Source: an uncultured Clostridia bacterium (GTDB taxonomy: Bacteria > Bacillota > Clostridia > TANB77 > CAG-508). Taken from it: 64,000 bases of DNA. The stretch is from contig CAKOWW010000002.1 of the NCBI GenBank assembly GCA_934129785.1, positions 41,692-105,691 on the forward strand, written 5' to 3'. The notes under the pieces were generated by a model that made no database searches, was not told the DNA's origin, and worked only from the letters and a program-made list of their open reading frames with translations. Position numbers and translations under genes: made by a program. Numbering within the stretch: the first letter of the stretch is position 1; every line of letters starts with the position of its first letter. Of the stretch, positions 18,901-27,847 are shown piece by piece.

Positions 18901-18991
18901 ATTTGAATGTGGAATTCAAATAGAAAACTACAATGACATAAAAGAAGGAGACAAAATAGAAGTATACGTAATGGAAGAAATTAAAAGATAG
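15947..18991 (+). CDS. infB: Translation initiation factor IF-2
   Basis: GTPase that brings initiator tRNA to the 30S subunit. I place the start at TTG 15947 ([15 protein letters not shown]), 6 bases after GGGGGTG. The N-terminal IF2N helix domain is followed by a Lys/Glu-rich stretch and then an extreme Asn/Arg/Tyr low-complexity region (about residues 220-320). A second IF2N domain ([20 protein letters not shown]) precedes the G domain: [13 protein letters not shown] (G1), GGITQAIGA (G2), DTPGHEAF (G3), NKID (G4) and SAKKG (G5). Domains II-IV follow. At 1014 residues it is longer than Bacillus IF-2 (716) because of the linker. No in-frame CGG occurs despite its length. Confidence 0.96.
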   Translation: MGKIKIYDIAKKLNLTSKEVLDIAKKLKIEAKSHLSGVDEEEAKKIEKEISKKQGKGTAVKEKMEAKKGTKKEEKAPVIIRREVIISEEEPVKKKEPAKKETRKNNVGFVERKQNKDYNIVYRNKPNKPMTVSELFGLKKEEPKKEEPKEVKQEKKEDVKVETKAETKVETKIETKTERETKVETVKTEIKKEINSEQPKEQKIMTNKSEIKQENKSNRVNNNYNNYNNRNNNHNNRDNNYSNRDNRENNYNNRENNYNNRNNNYRNNRNTDNNNKSNNRFDNNRNGGRFGNRNGNNNERYNNRNNNYQGGRKPLDEKGIEKNIKNIMAVETVEKETVREYNRDRVIDKQKNNNKFDENRNKKAKSRRNNNENDFDEGKLKSLKQANRLSNMFEEQDGGMLDYYDLTTERGRRGKKRKTQNQESRNKQKIFKLTEIEIPENITVKDLAAEMKKTTAEVIKKLLGYGIMATINQDIDFDTAYLVAQEFGITAKKKETVTEEDILFDDSVDKEEDLQERPPVIVVMGHVDHGKTSLLDAVRKTNVIEGEAGGITQAIGAYKVKVNGREITFLDTPGHEAFTAMRARGAQITDIAILVVAANDGVKPQTIEAINHAKSAGIPIIVAINKIDLPDANIEKVKQELMAYDLVPEEWGGDTIYVPISAKKGENIDQLLEMVLLEADVLELKANPNKQAKGAVIEARLDKSKGAIATMLVQRGSLDVGDTIVVGSSIGRIRAMKDDKGKKVKSAGPSTPVEIMGLTDVPQAGDTFYEVKNEKMAKHLIEKRKRQEREKAINNSTKVTLDNLFSQMEQGNLKVLNLIVKADVQGSVEAVKQALEKLENEEVRVKVIHAAAGAVNQSDVTLAKVSNAIIIAFNVRPDSVAKEMAKKDEVEIKQYSIIYQAIEDVESAMKGMLEPKYEEKVIGDVEVRQTFRISNVGTIAGAYVLSGKVERNAGVRVIRDNVVIHDGHLATLKRFKDDVKEVGKGFECGIQIENYNDIKEGDKIEVYVMEEIKR

Positions 18992-19002
18992 GAGAAAAAA
19001 CC

Positions 19003-19365
19003 ATGCCAGAAAATCAAACTAGATTAGGTCGTATTGATGAACAATACAGAAAAGAATTAAGTCAAATTATAAGCTATGAACTAAAAAATCCAAATGCAAC
19101 AGGAATGATTAGTGTAACAAAAGTAAAAGTAACAAATGACTTAAAATATGCAAAAGTATATGTAAGCATTTTAAACTCAAAAAATGTAAAAGACACACTA
19201 ACAGCACTTAAAAAATCATCAGGGTATATAAGAAGTGAATTAGCAAAAAGAGTAAACTTACGCAATACACCAGAAATAATATTTGAATTAGATGATTCTT
19301 TAGAATATGGTGCAAGAATAGACAGCATATTAAAAGAAATTATGCCTAAAAAAGAAGGAGAATAA
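19003..19365 (+). CDS. rbfA: Ribosome-binding factor A
   Basis: A 120-residue KH-fold protein that helps 16S rRNA maturation and cold adaptation by binding the 30S neck. Motifs: NQTRLGRIDEQYRKELSQII, MISVTKVKVTNDLKYAKVYV and the C-terminal TPEIIFELDDSLEYGARIDS. The start at 19003 follows AGGAGAAAAAACC. Its stop overlaps the next start as TAATG. It has the normal length and the usual position after infB. Confidence 0.95.
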   Translation: MPENQTRLGRIDEQYRKELSQIISYELKNPNATGMISVTKVKVTNDLKYAKVYVSILNSKNVKDTLTALKKSSGYIRSELAKRVNLRNTPEIIFELDDSLEYGARIDSILKEIMPKKEGE

Positions 19366-20336
19366 TGCAAATGACTTTAGACGAAATTTTAGAAGAAATA
19401 AAGTTAGCAGAAACAATAGTAATATTAACACATGAATCACCAGATGGAGACGCAGTTGGAAGTAGCTTGGGAACTAAATTAATGATAGAAAAATTAGGAA
19501 AAAAAGCAGATGTAATAATTCCAGAATATTCTAGATTATTCAACTTTTTACCTGAAGTTGAGACAATAAAAAAAGAATCAGAAATAAAAAATTATGATTT
19601 AGCAATATCATTAGACTGCGCAGACTTAAAAAGATTAGCTAAAAAAGAATATTTTGAATCAGCTAAAAAGACAATAGTAATAGACCACCACGGAAGTAAC
19701 AACATGTATGGAGATTTAAACTATGTAAATCCAGTATCTCCAGCATGTTGCGAAATCCTTGCTGGAATATGTGAATATTTTGAAATGGATATTACAAAAC
19801 AAATAGGAACATGTTTAATGACAGGAATAATAACAGATACAGGAGGCTTTAGACATGAAGGGGTTAATGCTGAGACATTCGAATTTACAGCAGAATTAAT
19901 ACGAAAAGGAGTAAACATTCCAGACATATATAAAAGAACATTAAGAACAAAAACAAAAGCAAACTTTCTACTAACTCAAAAAATAATAGATAGATTAGAA
20001 ATATTAGAAGATGGAAAAGTAACATTTACATATATAACAAATGAAGATGAAAAAGAAGTAAACGCAGAGCCAGGAGATCATGAAGGACTTGTAGAAATAG
20101 GAAGAGACATAGAAGGAGTAGAAGTTTCAATATTTATAAGACAAAAAGACAACGAAGATGCGTATAAAATTTCTTTACGTTCAGGAGACAGTGTAAATGT
20201 TTCTGATGTATGTTTAATGTTTGGTGGTGGCGGACACCCAAGAGCAGCAGGAGCATTAATACAAGGAAATGTGGAAGAAGTAAAAGAAAAAATCTTAAAA
20301 GAAGTAAGAAAAGCATTAAAGGCAAATAAAAAATAA
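19365..20336 (+). CDS. nrnA: Bifunctional oligoribonuclease/PAP phosphatase NrnA
   Basis: DHH/DHHA1 phosphoesterase that degrades nanoRNAs and 3'-phosphoadenosine 5'-phosphate. The 323-residue protein has the metal-binding motifs HESPDGDAVGSSLG (about 25), SLDCAD (about 84), VIDHHGSNNMYGDLNYV (about 108) and GIITDTGGFRHEG. The DHHA1 substrate-binding motif is FGGGGHPRAAGALI near the C terminus. ATG 19365 overlaps the rbfA stop; an in-frame ATG at 19371 is an alternative. It is in the usual slot between rbfA and truB. Confidence 0.93.
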   Translation: MQMTLDEILEEIKLAETIVILTHESPDGDAVGSSLGTKLMIEKLGKKADVIIPEYSRLFNFLPEVETIKKESEIKNYDLAISLDCADLKRLAKKEYFESAKKTIVIDHHGSNNMYGDLNYVNPVSPACCEILAGICEYFEMDITKQIGTCLMTGIITDTGGFRHEGVNAETFEFTAELIRKGVNIPDIYKRTLRTKTKANFLLTQKIIDRLEILEDGKVTFTYITNEDEKEVNAEPGDHEGLVEIGRDIEGVEVSIFIRQKDNEDAYKISLRSGDSVNVSDVCLMFGGGGHPRAAGALIQGNVEEVKEKILKEVRKALKANKK

Positions 20337-20355
20337 AACAAAAATGGAGAAACAA

Positions 20356-21221
20356 ATGGATGGAATAATCATAATAAACAAACATAAAGGTTGTACATCA
20401 CATGATATTGTATATAAAGTAAAAAAAATAGTAAATTCAAAGGTTCGGACATACAGGAACCTTAGACCCAATGGCAACAGGAGTGTTGCCATTATTAATA
20501 GGCAAAGGAACAAGCTGTTCAAAATATTTAATAAATCATGACAAAATCTACAAAGTAACACTAAAACTAGGTGAAAAGCGTGATACAGCAGATAGTGAAG
20601 GGAAAGTAATAGAAACTCAAGAAGTATTACCAAAAACACTAGAAAAAGAAAATATTCAACAAGTATTTAAAAACTTTGTAGGAAAACAAGAACAAATTCC
20701 ACCTATGTATTCAGCAATAAAAGTAAACGGAAAAAAACTTTATGAATATGCTAGAAAAGGTCAAAAGGTAGAATTACAACCAAGAAAGATAGAAATTTAT
20801 TTTTTAAACTTGATAGAAATAAATCAAGAAGAAAAAGAAATAAAATTTGAAATAGGGTGTTCAAAAGGAACTTATATAAGAAGTGTATGTGAAGATATAG
20901 CTAAAAAACTAGGCACAGTCCGGATTTATGAAAGAACTACAAAGAACAAAAGTTGGAGAATTTGAAATAGAAGATTCAATAACATTGGAGCAAATTCAAG
21001 AAAACTCTAATATTATACAAGAAAAAATAATATCTGTAGAAAAAATATTTGAAAAATTACCTAATATAGAACTTGAAAACTCAAAAATAATGCATTTTCT
21101 GAATGGAGTAAGAATTACAAATAAAAATGCAGACGGAGTATACAGAATATACAACAATGGAAAATTTATAGGAACAGGAATAATTAAAGAAAATCTCTTA
21201 AAAAGAGATATAATATTATAG
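20356..21221 (+). CDS. truB: tRNA pseudouridine-55 synthase, read through two +1 shifts at CGG
   Basis: TruB makes pseudouridine 55 in the T loop of nearly all tRNAs. From ATG 20356 (after GGAG) the frame reads MDGIIIINKHKGCTSHD to GTT CGG ACA. Skipping the C gives KVGHTGTLDPMATGVLPLLI, which contains the catalytic Asp. At 20921, GTC CGG ATT again needs the C skipped, turning KKLGTV into GFMKELQRTKVGEFEIED, the normal TruB sequence. With both skips the protein is 287 residues, typical length, ending in the PUA-like part (FLNGVRITNKNADGVYRIY). Unshifted, the catalytic residue would be lost. The gene is in its conserved operon place and shows no other damage, so functional recoding is the best reading. 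Confidence 0.92.
20446..20449 (+). other. +1 recoding site CGGA, truB site 1
   Basis: In-frame GTT-CGG-A. Skipping C makes Gly31, eight residues before the catalytic Asp of the GTLDP motif. Confidence 0.88.
20921..20924 (+). other. +1 recoding site CGGA, truB site 2
   Basis: In-frame (after the first skip) GTC-CGG-A. Skipping C makes Gly189 and joins LGTV to GFMKELQRTKVG. Confidence 0.88.
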
Positions 21222-21280
21222 TAATAAAAAGAAAATCACTTTAATATACTTAAAACAAAAGAGTATAAGGAGTGATTTTT

Positions 21281-22139
21281 TTGTATTGTATCCAAGAAAC
21301 TGACAAGCCTAAAAAAATACGCAAAATATTTAACATTGTAGAACTAGAACAAAATAGAGTTATATTACCAATAACGAAAAGTGAAATAGAAAATGGTAAA
21401 TTATCGCAAAAAAAGGCACAAATATTAGCTAAAAATATAGTAAACAAACTAAAAAACGCAATAGGAAATAATGTGATTTTAAGTAAAGAAATAAAAAAAC
21501 AGAAAAATTTGGTAAATTATTTGTATAGTCAAAATATGAATATAATAGATGGAAAATGGCTTTTTGGAATATTATCAGATGAAGCTATTACATATGTTGT
21601 AAATAAGAAAAGAATGAAAAAAGAAAAACTAAATGTTTCAATATTAGTAAATGATGTGGAAGATTATGTATTGGAAAATATCAAATTAATAGTTGGAAAA
21701 TACAAAAGAGTAAATATTGTAACAAACCATTTGGAAAAGTTTAAAAAATTAGAAAAAGAAATTTTTGAAAAAGATGGAATAATGGTAACGGTGACAAATA
21801 ATAAAAAGAAAAGTTTGGCGAAGTCAAATGTGATTTTGAATTATGATTTTCCTACAGAGTTGATTAATAAATATAAAATATATGATGAGGCTATTATTTT
21901 AAATGTTAAACAAAATGTTTCTATAAGTTCTAAAAGATTTAATCGGTATGAATGTGAATGATTTTGAGATTGATTTTGTTAATGATGATTTGTGGTTTGG
22001 AGATATGAAGTTGTATAAAAAATGTGATGTTTATGAGGCTCAGCTGTATAAAAAACAGCCTTTTGAGTATATAAGCAAAAAAATAAAAAAGGATAGAGTG
22101 GAAATTGTTGCCTTAATTGGAAATAAAAATTTACTATAA
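21281..22139 (+). CDS. Conserved Clostridia-type protein of unknown function, read through one +1 shift at CGG
   Basis: A 285-residue protein after one skip. The best start is TTG 21281 (MYCIQETDKPKKI), 7 bases after AAGGAG (21268-21273). The first 221 codons read normally, including DGKWLFGILSDEAITYVV, VSILVNDVEDYVLENIKLI and KKKSLAKSNVILNYDFPTEL, which suggest a Rossmann-like alpha/beta fold. At 21944 the frame meets AAT CGG TAT. Unshifted it stops four codons later. Skipping the C gives KRFNGMNVNDFEIDFVNDDL and 64 more residues to 22139. I recall similar clostridial hypothetical proteins but no function. It follows truB by 59 bases and may belong to that operon. Confidence 0.8.
21944..21947 (+). 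other. +1 recoding site CGGT, unknown gene after truB
   Basis: In-frame AAT-CGG-T. Skipping C makes Gly222 within KRFNG and avoids a TGA four codons downstream. Confidence 0.78.
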
Positions 22140-22300
22140 ATATAAAATTCTTATTTGTTGCTCGGTTTATTACGAAATTTAAGAAATTCTAATTTGTTTT
22201 ATGGCACCCTTCCACTAAAGTGAACTCTTTCCATAAAACTTCATAAGAATTTCTAAAATTTCTTCATGCACATTCGCAATCAAATTCGAATTTTATATTT
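22138..22300. repeat. Long-hairpin repeat, diverged copy E1 (reverse orientation)
   Basis: Short 13-bp arms (22138-22150, 22288-22300) enclose the reverse complement of the shared core, for example TTTATGGCACCC, CACTAAAGTGAACTCTTTCC and CATAAAACTTCATAAGAATTTC. It overlaps the stop codon of the preceding gene. Confidence 0.7.
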
Positions 22301-22304
22301 ATGG

Positions 22305-22380
22305 TTAATACTTCTAACGCAATAGAATAATAAGTGTCTAAATTAATACTTCTAACGCAATAGAATAATATGTGTCTAAT
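22305..22380. repeat. 38-bp tandem duplication
   Basis: Two adjacent 38-base units (22305-22342 and 22343-22380) differ at two positions. They contain CTTCTAACGCAATAGAATAA and lie between the two hairpin copies. Confidence 0.85.
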
Positions 22381-22555
22381 TTTATACTTTTTGATGTGAA
22401 TAGAGTAATATTAGAATTTCTTAAATAAATTTATGGAAAGAGTTCACGTCGAACGAAGTGAGGACTAAGTGGAAGGGAGCCATCAATTTATTTTAGAAAT
22501 TCTTAGATTACGTAATGAACCGAAAAAAGTATAAAATTAGACACATACTATTCTA
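22361..22555. repeat. Long-hairpin repeat, diverged copy E2
   Basis: Arms 22361-22392 and 22524-22555 pair over 32 bp with one mismatch, but their sequence is unlike the arms of copies A-D. The core is recognisable (AGAATTTCTTAAAT, TTTATGGAAAGAGTTCAC, GTGGAAGGGAGCC) with about 20 extra bases at its tip. The rest of the 22140-22653 gap shows no gene. Confidence 0.75.
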
Positions 22556-22653
22556 CATACATATATAAAAAATTTTAGAGGAAAAGCTTTATTTTTTTAT
22601 AAAAATATAATATAATGTAGATGTCTTTGATTAAAAGGCAAGGAGGTAAGAAA

Positions 22654-25254
22654 ATGCCAAGTAATAATGGAAAAAGCAGAAATAACGACAATAGAACAAG
22701 ACCAAATAAAGCAAAAAAAGGAACAAGAAAACAAGTAAATAGAAAAAGAGTTAATCATACTCAGCAAACAAGAAGACCACAGGCAAGAAAAACAAGCGAA
22801 AATAGAAAAGATAAAAATAGAAAAGATCATGAAAAACTAAAAATGGCATTAAAAATATTAGTAGTAATAGTTTTACTAGCATGTGTAGTAGGAGCAGGTA
22901 TAATTGCCGGAATGTTTTTCGGGTTATTTGGAGATGACTTTGAAATAACAAAAGAAGAACTAAAAATAGGAGCTTCAAATTCAGTTGTAGTAGATGCAAA
23001 TGGAGCAGTCATAACCAACCTAAGTGGCGATGAAAAAAGAAAAACAATAACTCTTGCAGATATGTCATCATATTTACCAAAAGCATATGTAGCAATTGAA
23101 GACGAAAGATTTTACAAACATCATGGAGTAGACTTCAAAAGAACAGCAGGAGCAATAGTAAACAAATTATTTGGAAGTGGCTCATATGGTGGAAGTACAA
23201 TAACACAACAATTGGTTAAAAATATAACTAAAGATGATGAAGCAAAAGGAATCGCTGGAATCATGAGAAAAGTTAAAGAATGGGCAAAAGCATATCAAGT
23301 AGAAAGAATGATATCTAAAGACCAAATTCTAGAGTTATACTTAAATATTTTATATATAGGTGGAGAAGGAAACCTACATGGAGTAGAGTTAGGTGCAGAA
23401 TATTACTTTAATAAAAGTGCTAAAGACTTAAGCCTAGCAGAATGTGCGTTTTTAGCAGGAATAAATACATCACCAACATATTACAACCCATATAAACTAG
23501 CATCAGATAATGATACAGAAGAAAAAAGAGATGAAAGAATAAAAACAAAAATACTAACAGTTTTAGGCAAAATGAAAGAATTAAATTACATAAATGAAGA
23601 AGAATATAATTCAGCTGTTGAAGAAGCAAAAGCAGGACTAAAATTTGAAAAAGCAAATAATACAACAGCAGGAACAACATATTCATATCATACAGATGCA
23701 GTAATTGACCAAGTAATAACACAAGTTATGGATGAAAAAGACATTTCAAGACAATTAGCAGAAAACTATGTATATAGTAGTGGATTAACAATTTACTCAA
23801 CAGTAGATGCAACAATTCAAGCAAGACTTGAAGAAGAATATCAAAAAGCAAAATACATAAAAAAAGGTATAGATAAAAAAGACGGAAAACCAATAAATGA
23901 ACATACACAATCAGGAATGGCAATAATAGATTACAAAACAGGAAATGTTGTTGCAGTAGCAGGAGGACTTGGAGAAAAGAGTGGATCTGGATGGAATAGA
24001 GCAACTCAAATGAAAAAACAAACAGGATCATCTATAAAACCAATAGCTGATGTAGCACCAGCATTAGAAGAAAAAGTAATAACACCAGCAACATTATATT
24101 TAGATACAAAAACAAACTTTGGTGGGGATTATACACCAAAAAATGATGGCGAGAAATACAAAAATGGAGCAATGAATATAAGAGAATTTATAGCATTGTC
24201 AAGAAACATACCAGCATTGAAAATAATGAGAGAATTAACACCAGCAAAATCATTATCATACCTTGAAAAAATGGGATTATCTTCATTAGACAAACAAGAT
24301 GAAGGACTTTCATTAGCAATTGGAGGAATGAGGCATGGTGCAAGCCCATTAGAAATGGCAGCGGCATATGGAACAATAGCAAATGATGGTGTATATATAA
24401 CACCAACATTCTATACAAAAGTTGTTGATGCAAGTGGAAATACAGTGTTAACACCAAATCAAGAACAAACAAGAGTATTTTCAGAACAAACAGCATATTT
24501 AACAAAATCAATAACACAAGAACCAGTAAAAGCTGGAGGAACAGCAACATATTGTGCAATATCTGGAATGGACGTTGCAGCAAAAACAGGAACAACAGAT
24601 AACAGTTATGATAGATGGCTATGTGGATTTACACCATACTATTCAGCGGCAACATGGTTTGGATTTGACCAAAATGAAGAAGTTCGTGGATTTGGTCAAA
24701 ACCCAGCAGGACAAATTTGGGATGCAGTAATGACAGATATTCATAAAACACTAGAAAAAGCAACATTCCAAAAACCAAGTGGAATAGTAGAACAAACAGT
24801 ATGTAAAACAACTGGATGTTTAGCAACAACAGGTTGCACAGACACATATAAAGAAATATTTGCATCAAATAATTTACCGGAAAAATGCCCAGGACATGGA
24901 AGTCAAAGATTATGCACAGTATCTGGAAAAATTGCAAATGAATATTGCCCATCAACAAAAGTAAATTATTATGGAGCAGTATTACCAAAAGAACAACTAA
25001 ATTTATGGAAAACAGTAAATGGAAAAAATGTAACATCTGGAACAAGAGTAGAAGAAGTTTGTGACATACATAAAAAACCAGAAGAGAAACCTAAGGAAGA
25101 AGAAAAACCAAAAAACAATACTAACACAAACACTGAAAAAACAAATACAGAAAATAAAACTAATACTAATACAAACACAAATCCAACAAAACCAGAAACA
25201 AGCACAGGAGGAGACAGTACAGAAGAAAAACCAGATGCAGGAGATACTGAATAG
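22654..25254 (+). CDS. Class A penicillin-binding protein (PBP1A type)
   Basis: Bifunctional glycan polymerase and transpeptidase at the outer face of the membrane. I chose ATG 22654, which follows AAGGAGGTAAG, over ATG 22621. A basic cytoplasmic tail (1-60) is followed by one membrane helix (about 65-95). The GT51 domain has EDERFYKHHGVDFKR, GGSTITQQLVKN and ILELYLNILYIGG. The transpeptidase domain has the SxxK motif in TGSSIKPIAD, SRN in LSRNIPALKIM and KTG in AAKTGTTDNSYDRW. The C terminus has four to six cysteines (CKTTGCLATTGC, CTVSGKIANEYCP) and a low-complexity Asn/Thr/Glu tail. 866 residues is normal. It stands alone between repeats and cysS. Confidence 0.94.
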   Translation: MPSNNGKSRNNDNRTRPNKAKKGTRKQVNRKRVNHTQQTRRPQARKTSENRKDKNRKDHEKLKMALKILVVIVLLACVVGAGIIAGMFFGLFGDDFEITKEELKIGASNSVVVDANGAVITNLSGDEKRKTITLADMSSYLPKAYVAIEDERFYKHHGVDFKRTAGAIVNKLFGSGSYGGSTITQQLVKNITKDDEAKGIAGIMRKVKEWAKAYQVERMISKDQILELYLNILYIGGEGNLHGVELGAEYYFNKSAKDLSLAECAFLAGINTSPTYYNPYKLASDNDTEEKRDERIKTKILTVLGKMKELNYINEEEYNSAVEEAKAGLKFEKANNTTAGTTYSYHTDAVIDQVITQVMDEKDISRQLAENYVYSSGLTIYSTVDATIQARLEEEYQKAKYIKKGIDKKDGKPINEHTQSGMAIIDYKTGNVVAVAGGLGEKSGSGWNRATQMKKQTGSSIKPIADVAPALEEKVITPATLYLDTKTNFGGDYTPKNDGEKYKNGAMNIREFIALSRNIPALKIMRELTPAKSLSYLEKMGLSSLDKQDEGLSLAIGGMRHGASPLEMAAAYGTIANDGVYITPTFYTKVVDASGNTVLTPNQEQTRVFSEQTAYLTKSITQEPVKAGGTATYCAISGMDVAAKTGTTDNSYDRWLCGFTPYYSAATWFGFDQNEEVRGFGQNPAGQIWDAVMTDIHKTLEKATFQKPSGIVEQTVCKTTGCLATTGCTDTYKEIFASNNLPEKCPGHGSQRLCTVSGKIANEYCPSTKVNYYGAVLPKEQLNLWKTVNGKNVTSGTRVEEVCDIHKKPEEKPKEEEKPKNNTNTNTEKTNTENKTNTNTNTNPTKPETSTGGDSTEEKPDAGDTE

Positions 25255-25293
25255 ATAAAAGGGATGAGTCAAATTAAAGGCCGTCCCTTATCT
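25253..25293 (+). terminator. Imperfect hairpin after the PBP gene
   Basis: AGATAAAAGGGA (25253-25264) can pair with TCCCTTATCT (25284-25293) with a two-base bulge. The T tract is missing, so a role as terminator is uncertain. No T-box features were found before cysS. Confidence 0.4.
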
Positions 25294-25357
25294 AAAAATA
25301 TCCACAAGATTAAAACCATATATATTGCATTTCATTAACATAGAAAGGAAAGTGAAA

Positions 25358-26749
25358 ATGGATTTATATTTTTATAATACATTAACAAAACAAAAAGAAA
25401 AATTTGAGCCATTAGACTCAAAAGAAGTTAGAATATATTCATGTGGCCCAACAGTATATAAAGATGCAACAATTGGAAACATGAGAACAAACATATTTCA
25501 AGACATATTAAGAAGAGTACTTCGCTACAATGGATATAAAATAAAACATGTAATGAATATAACAGATGTTGGACATCTAGTATCAGATGGTGATGAAGGC
25601 GAAGACAAAATGTTAAAATCAGCAAGAGAAGAACACAAAACACCATTAGAAATTGCAGAACATTATACTAAATTATTTTTTGAAGATTTAAAAGCACTAA
25701 ATGTAGAAACTCCAGAAATAGTATGTAAAGCAACAGACCACATAAATGAGATGTTAGAATATGTAAGGGAACTTATAAAAAATGGATATGCATATGAAAC
25801 ATCAACAGCAGTATATTTTGACATATCAAAATTAGACAAATATCCAGTATTATCAAATTTAAATTTAGAAGAACAAAAAGCTGGAGCAAGAGTAGAAGTA
25901 GACAAAGAAAAGAAAAATCCATATGACTTTGCATTATGGATAAAAGCTCCAAAAAATCATCTAATGAAATGGGACAGCGAATTTGGACCAAGTTATCCTG
26001 GCTGGCATATTGAATGCTCAGCTATGGGAAGAAAATACTTAGGTGAACAATTCGACATACACACAGGAGGAATAGATTTAATACCAACACACCACGAAAA
26101 TGAAATAGCACAAAGTAAAGGAGCAACAGGAAAAATTCCAGCAAGATATTGGTTGCATGGTGAATATTTGCTAATAGATGGCGGAAAAATGTCAAAAAGC
26201 TTAGGAAATGTATATCTAGTAAAAGATATAAAAGAAAAAGGTTATGATCCATTAGCATATAGACTATTTAGTTACTCATGTAATTATAGAAATAAGCTAA
26301 ACTTTACATGGGAAGGAATTGAATCAGCACAAAAATCACTAGAAAGACTACGTGGAAGCTATAAAGCACATTTAAATGGAACAGACAATTTAGATGAAAA
26401 AGATAAAGAAAAATTAGCAAATATAGAAGAAAATTTCCACAAAGCAATAAACGATGACCTAAACATGCCACTTGCAATGAGTTATGTTTGGGAAACAGCA
26501 AAATTTGAAAAAAAATCTCCAGAAGTTGCTAAACTTTTAATGAAATTTGACACAGTTTTAGGAATTAGAATAGATAAACAAGAAGAACAAAAAGAAATAC
26601 CACAAGAAATATCAGAATTACTAGAACAAAGAAGAAAAGCAAGAGAAAATAAAGACTGGACAAAATCAGATGAAATAAGAGACTTAATAAGTGAAAAAGG
26701 TTATATAGTAAAAGACACAAAAAATGGTCAAGAAATAAGTAAAAAATAA
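25358..26749 (+). CDS. cysS: Cysteinyl-tRNA synthetase
   Basis: Class I synthetase charging tRNA-Cys. ATG 25358 follows GAAAGGAAAGTG and gives MDLYFYNTLTKQKEKFEPL. The zinc cysteine and HIGH-like motif are in YSCGPTVYKDATIGNMRTN. Further zinc ligands are in PGWHIECSAMG and THHENEIAQS, and the KMSKS loop is GGKMSKSLGNV. The C-terminal helical anticodon region includes RRKARENKDWTKSDEIRDLI. About 463 residues is the usual length. galE follows 46 bases later. Confidence 0.96.
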   Translation: MDLYFYNTLTKQKEKFEPLDSKEVRIYSCGPTVYKDATIGNMRTNIFQDILRRVLRYNGYKIKHVMNITDVGHLVSDGDEGEDKMLKSAREEHKTPLEIAEHYTKLFFEDLKALNVETPEIVCKATDHINEMLEYVRELIKNGYAYETSTAVYFDISKLDKYPVLSNLNLEEQKAGARVEVDKEKKNPYDFALWIKAPKNHLMKWDSEFGPSYPGWHIECSAMGRKYLGEQFDIHTGGIDLIPTHHENEIAQSKGATGKIPARYWLHGEYLLIDGGKMSKSLGNVYLVKDIKEKGYDPLAYRLFSYSCNYRNKLNFTWEGIESAQKSLERLRGSYKAHLNGTDNLDEKDKEKLANIEENFHKAINDDLNMPLAMSYVWETAKFEKKSPEVAKLLMKFDTVLGIRIDKQEEQKEIPQEISELLEQRRKARENKDWTKSDEIRDLISEKGYIVKDTKNGQEISKK

Positions 26750-26795
26750 ATTACAAAAAAGAAAAAATATTATTTTGAAAGGAAAGTGAATTAAT

Positions 26796-27800
26796 ATGAA
26801 AATTTTATTACCAGGTGGAGCAGGTTACATAGGAAGTCACACAGCAGTAGAATTATTAAATGCAGGAAAGGAAATAGTTATAATAGACAATTTCTCAAAT
26901 AGTAAAAAAGAGGTATTAGACAAAATAAGAAAAATAACAGGAAAAGACTTTAAATTCTATGAGATGGATTATCTAGACAAAGAAAAATTAGATAAAGTAT
27001 TTGAAGAAAATGAAATAGATGCAGTTTTAAACTTTGCTGGATATAAAGCTGTAGGGGAATCAATACAAAAACCAATAGAATATTATAAAAACAACATATC
27101 AGGTTGTTTAGAATTATTAGAAACAATGAAAAAACATGGCGTAAAAAAATTCATATTTAGTTCATCTGCAACAGTATATGGAGACCCAGAAACAATACCA
27201 ATTACAGAGGAATGTAAAACAGGTGGAACAACAAACCCATATGGTACATCAAAACTATTTATAGAACAAATACTTAAAGACGTGTATAAATCAGATAACA
27301 CATGGGATATATGCATATTAAGATATTTCAACCCAGTAGGAGCACATGAAAGTGGATTAATTGGAGAAGAACCACAAGGAATACCAAACAATTTAATGCC
27401 ATATGTTGCAAGAGTTGCAGCAGGCCAATTAAAAGAATTATCAGTATATGGAAATGACTATGACACAAAAGATGGAACAGGAGTAAGAGACTATATTCAT
27501 GTTGTGGACTTAGCCAAAGGACATGTAGCAGCATTAAAAAAATTAGATAAAGAAAACAAAGGACTATTTATATACAACTTAGGAACAGGAAAAGGATATA
27601 GTGTACTAGACATGGTAAAAGGATTTGAAAAAGCAACAGGGAAAAAAGTACCATATAAGATAGCACCAAGAAGAGAAGGAGATATAGCAACATGTTATGC
27701 AGACCCTAAAAAAGCAAAAGAAGAACTAGGCTGGGAAGCAGAAAAAGATATAAACGACATGTGCAAAGACTCATGGGAATATATACAAAAAAATAGCTAA
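26796..27800 (+). CDS. galE: UDP-glucose 4-epimerase
   Basis: Extended SDR enzyme that interconverts UDP-glucose and UDP-galactose (possibly also the N-acetyl forms). The 334 residues start MKILLPGGAGYIGSHTAVEL with the NAD-binding glycine motif. The catalytic Ser/Thr is in FSSSATVYGDPETIPITE and the Tyr-x3-Lys in NPYGTSKLFIEQIL. LRYFNPVGAHESGLIGEEPQ and GVRDYIHVVDLAKGH are GalE signatures. The start at 26796 follows GAAAGGAAAGTG. It probably supplies galactose units to the surface polysaccharide encoded 5-15 kb downstream, an inference from content. Confidence 0.93.
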   Translation: MKILLPGGAGYIGSHTAVELLNAGKEIVIIDNFSNSKKEVLDKIRKITGKDFKFYEMDYLDKEKLDKVFEENEIDAVLNFAGYKAVGESIQKPIEYYKNNISGCLELLETMKKHGVKKFIFSSSATVYGDPETIPITEECKTGGTTNPYGTSKLFIEQILKDVYKSDNTWDICILRYFNPVGAHESGLIGEEPQGIPNNLMPYVARVAAGQLKELSVYGNDYDTKDGTGVRDYIHVVDLAKGHVAALKKLDKENKGLFIYNLGTGKGYSVLDMVKGFEKATGKKVPYKIAPRREGDIATCYADPKKAKEELGWEAEKDINDMCKDSWEYIQKNS

Positions 27801-27847
27801 CAGTAATTAAAAATATAGGTAAAAACAAAACATGAAAGGAAAATAAA

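Noticed and set aside
25255..25357. T-box riboswitch before cysS
   Set aside because: No specifier stem or conserved T-box sequence (AGGGTGG-like) is present; only a short imperfect hairpin.
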